A stretch of 64,000 bases of DNA, taken from positions 1 through 64,000 of the forward strand of contig NZ_JAUFQB010000059.1 of assembly GCF_030409525.1 (NCBI RefSeq), given 5' to 3'. The DNA is from Kaistella yonginensis. Its GTDB lineage: Bacteria > Bacteroidota > Bacteroidia > Flavobacteriales > Weeksellaceae. Positions 32,717-39,747 of the stretch are shown here, in pieces. Position 1 is the first letter of the stretch. Each line of letters opens with the position of its first letter. The translations under genes and the position numbers were made by a program. The notes under the pieces are model-generated. The model saw only the letters and a program-made list of their open reading frames with translations, was not told where the DNA came from and did no database searches.

Positions 32717-33445
32717 TTATACTTTCTCAATACCAGTCCTTCTAATGTTTGGAATAGATTGAATGGAATCTATGTTCGTATTAGATCTGTTTTTTAAATA
32801 GGGCATTGTGTTTTTTATCGCGGATTTCCAATCGGTAATTGGGCGACCAAAATTATTTTTCCATCCTTTTTCTGTCCATTCTTCGTATTTTAATTCTAAA
32901 TTTTCTACCAAAGAATCATCATAGGAATTTAAAGTTTTGGCAAATTTCAGAAATTCTTCAAGTGTTGGAATATCTTTATTTAAAGCTTTTTGTGGGTTAT
33001 TTTGTGGTGAATCTTTTGATAAATTTTCTGAATTTTGTTCTGAATCTTCCTTTGAATTTTTCTCAATATTTTTACTTTGCTTTTTTACAATATCTTGCTT
33101 TTTCACATCTTGTATTACAGCAATTTTCTTTTCGATTTTTTGGTTTGAATTATCTGTTTCTAATGGATAATCGGTAATTATTTGGTAATTACATGGAACA
33201 CCATTTCTTGTTTTATAATCTATCAATCCATTATTAAAAAGAATATCTTTATTGACTTTGACAGTCTTTTTAGTTAAGTTTAAATTTTTGGAAATTTGAA
33301 CGTCGGAGATACTAAATCTTGCATTATTTCTATTGAAAGCCTCTTTTAATAAATAGAGATAAATCAATATTGCAGAAGAACCCAATTGCTTGTCTTCGCT
33401 AAAATCCCAGAATTTTCCAAGTAAATAAATATAGTTATTTTGCAT
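32717..33445 (-). CDS. DnaD-like replication accessory protein
   Basis: This protein of about 242 residues has an N-terminal winged helix (about 1-95: AILIYLYLLKEAFN... FSISDVQISKNLNLTKKTVKVNKDIL), a Lys/Gln/Ser-rich linker and a C-terminal helical region ending GWKNNFGRPITDWKSAIKNTMPYLKN. That C-terminal pattern is found in DnaD-like and plasmid replication proteins. The start at 33,445 (MQNNYIYLLG) overlaps the preceding gene by 11 bases; a start at 33,499 would run far into it. It is expected to help helicase or primase loading. Confidence 0.62.
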   Translation of the reverse strand: MQNNYIYLLGKFWDFSEDKQLGSSAILIYLYLLKEAFNRNNARFSISDVQISKNLNLTKKTVKVNKDILFNNGLIDYKTRNGVPCNYQIITDYPLETDNSNQKIEKKIAVIQDVKKQDIVKKQSKNIEKNSKEDSEQNSENLSKDSPQNNPQKALNKDIPTLEEFLKFAKTLNSYDDSLVENLELKYEEWTEKGWKNNFGRPITDWKSAIKNTMPYLKNRSNTNIDSIQSIPNIRRTGIEKV

Positions 33446-33692
33446 CTTTTCGGAATAATTCAATTGCTTTCTCTCGATCAATGATGATAATTTGTCCATT
33501 TTGAATTATCGCATCCTTTAAAATTCCAGAAGCTTTCATATCTGATGCTTTGGATAATGAACAGCCAAAAATTTTTGCCAAACCTTTTAATCCGAATTCA
33601 TATTTATTTTCAGCATTAAAACCTTTTGAAACTTGCAATAATTCTTCCACAGTTAAGAAACAAATTGGTGTTTTTAAATCTATCTTTTTCAT
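33435..33692 (-). CDS. DUF3853 family protein, second copy
   Basis: This 85-residue small DNA-binding-type protein reads PICFLTVEELLQVSKG...YEFGLKGLAKIFGCSLSKASDMKASGILKDAIIQNGQIIIIDREKAIELF. The family is common in Bacteroidetes mobile elements and looks like a MerR/excisionase-type winged helix. It is a tandem paralogue of the preceding gene, with a one-base overlap (TGATG). It could regulate excision or replication. Confidence 0.72.
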   Translation of the reverse strand: MKKIDLKTPICFLTVEELLQVSKGFNAENKYEFGLKGLAKIFGCSLSKASDMKASGILKDAIIQNGQIIIIDREKAIELFRKDAK

Positions 33693-33976
33693 CAGTTTCT
33701 ATTTTTAAAAAGTTCCAACGCTTTTTCAGAATCAATAATGATTTTTCTACCATTTTGTATAATTGCTTCATCGAACATTCCAGAACTTTTCAATTTTCCA
33801 GCATGGTTTTTCGAACAATTTAAAAGTTTTGCAAGTCCAGATAAACCATACACATATTTGGTTTCATTTCTATCCTTTTCAACGATTTCATTTACTACTT
33901 TTGGTTGTCTGGAATCCAATATATCAACCAACTCCCCTATGGTCAATTGCCACAATGGTTTATTAAAATTTTCCAT
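33692..33976 (-). CDS. DUF3853 family protein, first copy
   Basis: The 94-residue product MENFNKPLWQLTIGELVDIL...KYVYGLSGLAKLLNCSKNHAGKLKSSGMFDEAIIQNGRKIIIDSEKALELF matches the DUF3853 pattern closely. The start at 33,976 follows the upstream stop by one base (TAG T ATG); a longer frame would overlap that gene. The tandem pair with the next gene suggests duplication. Probable DNA-binding regulator or excision factor. Confidence 0.75.
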   Translation of the reverse strand: MENFNKPLWQLTIGELVDILDSRQPKVVNEIVEKDRNETKYVYGLSGLAKLLNCSKNHAGKLKSSGMFDEAIIQNGRKIIIDSEKALELFKNRN

Positions 33977-33977
33977 A

Positions 33978-34196
33978 CTAAATTGAATTAATTTGGTTGC
34001 GATAAAAAATTTCTTCCTCTGTAAATCCTTTTTCTTTGTAATACTGAATAGCAATAAACAATGTTAATTTATTGCTATTTCTTTTTGCCAAACCCAAAAC
34101 GGATTGTTGCTGAATATCAAGCACTTTCGCCAGTCCAATGCTGAAATCATTTTCGTTTAAAATTTTATGAATGATTATTTTACTCACTTTTTGCAT
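33978..34196 (-). CDS. small helical protein, first gene of the replication operon
   Basis: This 72-residue protein has a helix-turn-helix-like middle (DFSIGLAKVLDIQQQSVLGLAKRNSNKLTLFIAIQYYKEKGFTEEEIF). It is divergent from the XRE-type regulator gene, with the paired promoters and operator between them. It may be a Cro-like counterpart of that regulator, although homology was not recognised. Confidence 0.58.
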   Translation of the reverse strand: MQKVSKIIIHKILNENDFSIGLAKVLDIQQQSVLGLAKRNSNKLTLFIAIQYYKEKGFTEEEIFYRNQINSI

Positions 34197-34226
34197 TTCA
34201 ATTGTATTTTAAAATAAATTATTTAC

Positions 34227-34275
34227 TATATTTGTATTGCAAATAAAAAGCAAATATAGATATTATTCTATATTT
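34227..34275. promoter_or_regulatory. face-to-face promoters with a perfect operator dyad
   Basis: TATATTTG on the plus strand (34,227-34,234) and on the minus strand (34,258 to 34,251) point at each other, so the leftward and rightward transcripts would overlap. AAATATAGA-N6-TCTATATTT (34,252-34,275) is a perfect 9-base dyad covering the leftward box. This is a likely control point between the replication operon and the regulator/integrase genes. Confidence 0.6.
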
Positions 34276-34312
34276 ACGAAAATAATAATGATAAAAATCA
34301 ATACAAAATTAT

Positions 34313-34762
34313 ATGTCAATTATTGAAAGATTACAAAAATACATGGTACACAGGAACTTAAACGCTAACAAAATTACGGTAGATGCTGGATTGTCTGTGG
34401 GTTTAATAGGAAGAGCAATTAAAAATGATTCTGGTTTAAACTCTGAAACGATAGAGAAAATACTCGTTACTTATACAGACTTAAACCCAGAATGGTTTGT
34501 TTCGGGAAATGGTGAAATGATTAGAAGCAACAATCAAACTATTAATAGTAACGGTTCAACAAACAATGTGAATAGCAATGTAAATGGGAATATTGGCGGC
34601 AATTTGAACATTTCTCACAGCGAATTTTCTGGGATGATTGATTTACAGAAAGGTTACCAAGCACATCAAGAACAATTAGCAGATAGATTAAAAACAAGCC
34701 AAGATCAATTAACCGATTGTATGAGACAAGTTACTTTACTAATCGAATTACTAAATAGATAA
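34313..34762 (+). CDS. XRE/CI-like regulator with C-terminal coiled coil
   Basis: This 149-residue protein has an N-terminal helix-turn-helix (about 1-65: NLNANKITVDAGLSVGLIGRAIKNDSGLNSETIEKIL). An Asn/Gly-rich hinge (about 75-100) and a coiled coil (about 105-149, with Gln/Leu heptads) suited to oligomerisation follow. It is likely to bind the dyad at 34,252-34,275 and switch between the divergent operons. It is followed with one base spacing by a secreted protein gene and then the integrase. Confidence 0.72.
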   Translation: MSIIERLQKYMVHRNLNANKITVDAGLSVGLIGRAIKNDSGLNSETIEKILVTYTDLNPEWFVSGNGEMIRSNNQTINSNGSTNNVNSNVNGNIGGNLNISHSEFSGMIDLQKGYQAHQEQLADRLKTSQDQLTDCMRQVTLLIELLNR

Positions 34763-34763
34763 A

Positions 34764-35432
34764 ATGAACAAAATCATCATTTTGAGTTCATTTCTAATCG
34801 CAGGAAACTTTTTTGCTCAAAAGAATAAAATACAATTGAGTAATAATTCTAAAATTTCGAATCAAGCTATTTCTAAAAATGGTCAGAAGTCAAAATCTTC
34901 AGAGGATGTAAAAAAGGACTTAATAAAATCACAGAAAATATTAAAAATTGAGATCATCAACGAAGGAGATTGGGAAGAACTTAATCAAATTTCTTGGTTT
35001 CGTTTTGTGAAAGTAAACGACGGAAAATTTGAACAAATTTTAAACACTGAAAATTCGGGATTGGAATTGGTATCAAATTCAAATCAAACTAACAATTGGA
35101 AAGATGAAAATGGAAATGTGAGTTTTAGATCTATTTCTGAACCATTGAATATTTCGCAGGAATTTACGAGTGCTAAAAATGAAAAGGGAGAACTAAAAAG
35201 TTCAATGCCAGAAAATGAAATTTTTGAAACTACTTCTCCGGTATCTTCATTCTCTTTTCTAATTTATACCAGTCGAAAAGATAACAATCCAACAATAAAA
35301 ACGGAATTATCAAAAACAATAAACATTTACGCAGATGGTAAATTGATAAAATCTTTGATTTATACTTACGCTGATTTATCCAAAATTGGTGGAATTTCAT
35401 TGAAAAATTTTCAAGTTGGAGAGGTGGAATAA
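34764..35432 (+). CDS. secreted hypothetical protein
   Basis: This 222-residue protein has a signal peptide (about 1-18, FFAQ) and a beta-rich body with no recognised family. It lies between the XRE regulator (one-base gap) and the integrase (14-base gap), so it may be transcribed with them. Secreted cargo in this position is unusual; a surface-exclusion or envelope role is possible but not shown. Confidence 0.6.
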   Translation: MNKIIILSSFLIAGNFFAQKNKIQLSNNSKISNQAISKNGQKSKSSEDVKKDLIKSQKILKIEIINEGDWEELNQISWFRFVKVNDGKFEQILNTENSGLELVSNSNQTNNWKDENGNVSFRSISEPLNISQEFTSAKNEKGELKSSMPENEIFETTSPVSSFSFLIYTSRKDNNPTIKTELSKTINIYADGKLIKSLIYTYADLSKIGGISLKNFQVGEVE

Positions 35433-35446
35433 ATAAATTTTAAAAA

Positions 35447-36721
35447 ATGGAAATAAAATATCACGCCCAATTTTTACTCGATAAAGAAAAAGATAAACCC
35501 ACTGCAAAAATTCGTTATAGAATTAAATGGGAAGATAATATTGTGGCTTTTAATTTAGGTTATCGGGTAGAAATTGACAAATGGAGCCTCGAAACTCAAC
35601 GTTGTAAAACCAATACAACGCACGGTGACAAGAAAGTTAGTGCTTCAATTATTAATAAAAAAATTAAAGAATTTGAATCGGTTTGCGAGAAAGTTTTTCG
35701 CAAATTCGAAATCGAAAATTCTATACCTGAAAAAGAGAACTTTAAAAACTTGTTTAATCTTGAACTAGGTAAGAAACCCGTAGTTCTGATTGAACGAGAT
35801 AAAACTTTGTTTGAACTATTTGATGTTTTTACAAAAGAAGAGTCATTACTGAATCTATGGTCTGTTAAGACACAGGCAAAAATGAAAACTTTCAAAAAGC
35901 ATTTGAAAACATTTGATGAAAATCTAAGTTTTAAATCCCTGGATGAAAACAAATTAATAAAATACCAATATTTTTTACAAGATGATCTAAAACTCCAAAA
36001 CTCCACTGCATTAAAGAATTTTTCTTTCCTCCGATGGTTTTTAAGATGGGCGACTAAAAAAGGTTTTAATGAAAACAAAGCATTTGAACTTTTTAAACCG
36101 AAACTGAAAACTATTCAGAAAAAGATAATTTTTCTTACTCAACCCGAGCTAAGTCAATTGAAGAATTTTGACATTCCAAAAGAGAAAAAATATTTAGAAA
36201 GGGTGAGAGATGTTTTTATGTTCCAATGTTTTACCGGTTTGAGATATTCGGACGTAGAAAATTTAAAACGAAGCGACATTAAAGATAATTTCATCGAAAT
36301 AATAACGGTAAAAACTTCTGATAGTTTAATTATTGAACTCAATGATCACAGCAGAGCCATACTTGAAAAATATAAAGATGAAGTGTATGAAAAATCTAAA
36401 GCTTTGCCGGTGATTAGCAATCAAAAAATGAATGAATATTTACGGGAACTAATGGAAATGGCGGAAATTGATGAACCGATTCGCGAAACCTATTATAAAG
36501 GTAATCAGAAATTCGATGAAGTTTCCCCAAAATACGCACTAATGAGTTCTCACGCCGGGAGACGAACTTTTATCTGCAACGCTTTGGCTTTAGGAATTCC
36601 TCCGCAGGTCGTGATGAAGTGGACAGGTCACAGTGATTATGCTGCGATGAAACCCTATATTGATATTGCAGATCAAACTAAAATAAATGCGATGGCAAAG
36701 TTTAATATGTTGAAATCCTAA
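35447..36721 (+). CDS. int: tyrosine recombinase (integrase) of the element
   Basis: This 424-residue protein has an N-terminal arm-binding and SAM-like domain (about 1-205) and a catalytic domain with Arg266 (FTGLRYSD), His369-x-x-Arg372 (SSHAGRR), His395 (WTGHS) and Tyr404 (MKPYID). All five catalytic residues are present. It would integrate or excise the element at a short att site. No tRNA or obvious att repeat was found beside it. The gene marks the right end of the AT-rich element; GC rises directly after its stop. Confidence 0.92.
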   Translation: MEIKYHAQFLLDKEKDKPTAKIRYRIKWEDNIVAFNLGYRVEIDKWSLETQRCKTNTTHGDKKVSASIINKKIKEFESVCEKVFRKFEIENSIPEKENFKNLFNLELGKKPVVLIERDKTLFELFDVFTKEESLLNLWSVKTQAKMKTFKKHLKTFDENLSFKSLDENKLIKYQYFLQDDLKLQNSTALKNFSFLRWFLRWATKKGFNENKAFELFKPKLKTIQKKIIFLTQPELSQLKNFDIPKEKKYLERVRDVFMFQCFTGLRYSDVENLKRSDIKDNFIEIITVKTSDSLIIELNDHSRAILEKYKDEVYEKSKALPVISNQKMNEYLRELMEMAEIDEPIRETYYKGNQKFDEVSPKYALMSSHAGRRTFICNALALGIPPQVVMKWTGHSDYAAMKPYIDIADQTKINAMAKFNMLKS

Positions 36722-36761
36722 ATTTTTTTAAGGAAGTAGTTTAGCTTCTAAAATAATTCCC

Positions 36762-36769
36762 TATCTTTG
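36762..36769 (+). promoter_or_regulatory. -7 promoter box of the metal-resistance operon
   Basis: TATCTTTG matches TAnnTTTG and lies 15 bases before the ATG at 36,785. It is the only clear box between the integrase stop and the first metal gene, and it suggests a short leader. Confidence 0.5.
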
Positions 36770-36784
36770 TGCTGTTTACTTACA

Positions 36785-37201
36785 ATGGTCGGAAATTTTA
36801 AAATACTGTTGCTTTCCCTTACACTCGCGTTATTTCTGGCGCCAGGGATTTCTCAGGCTTGCAATAAAAAGGAGAAGCAGGTTATTAAAACCGCGACCAG
36901 TTCGCAAACTTTCATAAAACAGTCATTCGCACAGATACAGCCGTCTTGCGACAGCGGCGATTGCAAAGAAGAATGCTGTCATCCAAAATTACATAACTGT
37001 CAAACTGAAGGATGCTCAGGAAGCTGCAGCGGAAACCTTTGCAGCTCTGCTCAGTACACCGTTCTAGCGGACAGCAAATTTTTAGAGGATTCTAAAAAAG
37101 AAGCGTCCGGTTACGAAGACAAAAATGCTAATTTCTTTTATCAGAATCCTCATTACTCCGGTGGATTCCATACCATTTGGGAACCGCCCAAAATAGGTTA
37201 A
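36785..37201 (+). CDS. Cys-rich secreted protein, DUF6660-like
   Basis: This protein of about 138 residues has a signal peptide (about 1-25). A cluster of eight Cys within 32 residues (SCDSGDCKEECCHP...NCQTEGCSGSCSGNLC) looks able to bind soft metals. The last residues, TIWEPPKIG, match the end of the protein at 60,931-61,251 (GIWQPPKIG), and both precede RND efflux genes. The ATG at 36,785 was chosen over a TTG 18 bases earlier. The family function is unknown; a periplasmic metal buffer is likely. Confidence 0.7.
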   Translation: MVGNFKILLLSLTLALFLAPGISQACNKKEKQVIKTATSSQTFIKQSFAQIQPSCDSGDCKEECCHPKLHNCQTEGCSGSCSGNLCSSAQYTVLADSKFLEDSKKEASGYEDKNANFFYQNPHYSGGFHTIWEPPKIG

Positions 37202-37417
37202 GATCTTCTTTTACAGCCCGAATTGTGTCTGGTCGTGAAGTGTTTATGACACTTTCCGCAGATTATTTAGCGGTGCTGAATGTCCCTTCGAATTTCCACT
37301 TCTCGTTTAAGTAATCTTTTAGAAAAGAATGTTCTTTAAAGAACAACTTGAAGATCAGGATTTTCGTGCACAGTCTCTCAAGACGGAGGCTCAAAATTAA
37401 CCTTTAACGATAATTTA

Positions 37418-37804
37418 ATGAAGAATATTCTTTTAGGAATACTGGCTTTTGTAGCAGTGTTCCTCGTTTCCTGCACCAATTCAAAAGCCGAAAATACCCA
37501 AATTACAAATGCACAGTTCAAGACCGGCGACATTGTTCCTCACGACCAGGTCTGTATGGTAAACAACGCCTACATGGGCAAAAAACAGCTCGAAGTAAAG
37601 CATGACGGCAAAACCTACTACGGTTGCTGCGAAAACTGCAAACTCAGAATCCCGCAGGAAGAAAATGCGCGCATGGCGTATGATCCGATATCTCATCAAC
37701 TCATCGATAAAGCGAGCGCAATTATCGCAATCTCTGATAAAAATGATAATGTCGTGTACTTCGAAAATAAAGCAAACTACGAAGCCTTTTTTAATAATAA
37801 ATAA
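37418..37804 (+). CDS. lipoprotein with TRASH/YHS-like metal site
   Basis: This 128-residue lipoprotein has lipobox LVSC (Cys19). The pattern VCMVNNAYMGKKQLEVKHDGKTYYGCCENCKLRI (about 46-80) resembles TRASH/YHS-type metal-binding domains, in which Cys residues on beta-hairpins hold copper or similar ions. It is followed by a DUF3347 protein and the Cus pump genes at very short distance, so it is probably a periplasmic metal sensor, chaperone or buffer of that operon. The 216 bases upstream hold no gene. Confidence 0.7.
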   Translation: MKNILLGILAFVAVFLVSCTNSKAENTQITNAQFKTGDIVPHDQVCMVNNAYMGKKQLEVKHDGKTYYGCCENCKLRIPQEENARMAYDPISHQLIDKASAIIAISDKNDNVVYFENKANYEAFFNNK

Positions 37805-37823
37805 CCTTTAAACTTATAAAATA

Positions 37824-38447
37824 ATGAAAACACTAATATTCAGCCTTTTAGCAATTGGCACACTTGCACTCTCTTCTCGTAAAGAAAACAAAGAACAGAA
37901 AAAATCCACTGAAACATCAATGCAGCATGATATGAGCACGATGTCGGACAGTTCAGCGATGGACAATATGGCAATGGATGCTAAGGTAACCGTGACCACC
38001 GCCAAAAAAACTACCGCTGACCTTACGGAGCTCTATTCTCATTACACCCACCTTACATTCGCGTTGTCAGGTGATGATGATAAAGAAGCGGTGAGTGCAG
38101 CCAAAGGGATCCTCGCTTCTTTTCCCAAAATAGACATAAACGGTTTTTCTGCTGAACAGAAAAAAGAATTTGCTGACCTCGAATCAAGCATCAGTGAACA
38201 CGCCGAGCACATTGCAGATAACGCCGGAAAGATTGATCACCAGCGCGAACATCTGGATTTAATGAGCGCAGATTTTTACGACCTGCTGAAAGATTTCGGA
38301 ACTCCAAAACCGGTGTACAAAGTATTCTGCCCGATGTATAATGATAACAAAGGGGCCTTCTGGCTTAGCGATTCACGTGAGGTGAAGAATCCTTATTACG
38401 GCAAAGAAATGCTTTCATGTGGCGAGGTTCAGGAAGAAATTAAGTAA
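37824..38447 (+). CDS. DUF3347 protein (periplasmic, copper-linked)
   Basis: This 207-residue protein has a signal sequence, a Met/His/Asp-rich stretch (MQHDMSTMSDSSAMDNMAMD, about 33-53) and the DUF3347 domain (about 65-207). The domain carries LYSHYTHLTFAL, DHQREHLDLMSADFYDLL, KVFCPMYNDNKGAFWLS and NPYYGKEMLSCG. The Met/Cys/His content fits copper binding beside CusB-type adaptors. The expected lipobox Cys is Arg (LSSR instead of LSSC; cgt for tgt), so it may be secreted and not lipid-anchored. Confidence 0.82.
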   Translation: MKTLIFSLLAIGTLALSSRKENKEQKKSTETSMQHDMSTMSDSSAMDNMAMDAKVTVTTAKKTTADLTELYSHYTHLTFALSGDDDKEAVSAAKGILASFPKIDINGFSAEQKKEFADLESSISEHAEHIADNAGKIDHQREHLDLMSADFYDLLKDFGTPKPVYKVFCPMYNDNKGAFWLSDSREVKNPYYGKEMLSCGEVQEEIK

Positions 38448-38461
38448 AACCGTACAGAACC

Positions 38462-39745
38462 ATGATTCAAAATTTAATCAAACTGTCCCTCCGCAACAGG
38501 TATTTCGTTTTGCTGATAGCAATCGGCCTTTTTATCTGGGGTATTTTTGCGGTAAGGGACAATCCCATCGATGCAATTCCGGATCTGAGTGAGAACCAGG
38601 TCATCGTTTTTACGGAGTGGATGGGCAGAAGTCCCCAGATTATTGAAGATCAGGTGACTTTCCCTCTGGTAAGCAACCTTCAGGGAATTCCGAAAATTAA
38701 GAACATCCGCGCCTCTTCCATGTTTGGGATGAGCTTCGTGTATGTTATTTTCGAAGATAACGTGGACATTTACTGGGCCAGAACCCGGGTAATGGAACGG
38801 CTCAACTATGCCCAACGCCTACTCCCGCAAGACGTAACGCCTACGCTCGGACCGGATGGTACCGGCGTTGGTCACGTCTTCTGGTACCATTTCGATGCAC
38901 CTAAAATGGATTTGGGAGACCAGCGCGCCCTCCAGGACTGGTATGTGAAATTTGCTCTGCAGACGGTTCCCGGTGTGGCGGAAGTAGCCTCCTTTGGCGG
39001 CTTCGAAAAACAGTACCAACTCATTGTAGATCCTGTAAAACTCCAGTACTATAACGTCTCTCTGATGGATGTCATGAACAAAGTGAAAGCCAACAATAAT
39101 GATGTGGGCGGACGTAAATTTGAAATGGCTGATATGGCCTATATCATTCGCGGTTTGGGTTACATCAAGAACGTAGCCGATATCGAAGAAATTGCTTTGG
39201 GAAATTACAACGGTATTCCCGTGCGGGTCAAAGATATTGGCTCTGTACAGATGGGTGGCGATCTGCGTCTGGGTATTTTTGATGCAGACGGTGAAGGCGA
39301 AGTTGTGGGCGGTATCGTTGTGGCACGGTATGGCGAAAATGCAGATAAGGTCATCAACGATGTGAAAGAGAAAATGAAGGACGTTGAAAAAGGACTACCT
39401 GAAGGTGTCACTTTCAAAACATCGTACGACCGCAGTACTCTTATTGAAGGGGCAATAGACAATATCAAAACCAAGCTGATCGAAGAGATCATCGTGGTCG
39501 CTATCATTGTTATTCTGTTCCTCTTTCACTGGCGAAGTGCATTCAGTATCATTATTCAGATTCCGGTCACCATTGCCATCAGCTTTATTCTGCTAAATGC
39601 ATTCGGACTTTCATCCAATATCATGTCGCTTACCGGAATTGCGCTTGCAATTGGGGTGATCGTAGATAACGGAATTATCATGTCTGAAAATGCGTATAAA
39701 AATCTCTCCGATTGGCAGAACCATCAACAAAATAAAAACCCCTAA
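38462..39745 (+). CDS. cusA: CusA-type RND pump, N-terminal half (split gene)
   Basis: This 427-residue N-terminal part of a heavy-metal RND pump includes TM1 (about 12-30), the first periplasmic porter domain (about 35-340) and TM2-TM4 with GIALAIGVIVDNGIIMSENAYK, the monovalent Cu/Ag (CusA-like) form of the proton-relay helix. The protein stops after a short polar tail in the cytoplasmic loop, and the other half begins two bases later in another frame (TAA CA ATG). Both halves look intact and would have to assemble. Confidence 0.85.
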   Translation: MIQNLIKLSLRNRYFVLLIAIGLFIWGIFAVRDNPIDAIPDLSENQVIVFTEWMGRSPQIIEDQVTFPLVSNLQGIPKIKNIRASSMFGMSFVYVIFEDNVDIYWARTRVMERLNYAQRLLPQDVTPTLGPDGTGVGHVFWYHFDAPKMDLGDQRALQDWYVKFALQTVPGVAEVASFGGFEKQYQLIVDPVKLQYYNVSLMDVMNKVKANNNDVGGRKFEMADMAYIIRGLGYIKNVADIEEIALGNYNGIPVRVKDIGSVQMGGDLRLGIFDADGEGEVVGGIVVARYGENADKVINDVKEKMKDVEKGLPEGVTFKTSYDRSTLIEGAIDNIKTKLIEEIIVVAIIVILFLFHWRSAFSIIIQIPVTIAISFILLNAFGLSSNIMSLTGIALAIGVIVDNGIIMSENAYKNLSDWQNHQQNKNP

Positions 39746-39747
39746 CA

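Noticed and set aside
32839-33177. 112-codon plus-strand frame opposite the DnaD-like gene
   Set aside because: Phe/Leu/Asn-rich shadow of the Lys/Gln/Ser linker of the real gene.
37238-37254. Small hairpin AAGTGT-ACACTT between the first two metal genes
   Set aside because: The stem is only 6 bases and no U-run follows, so it is not a convincing terminator.
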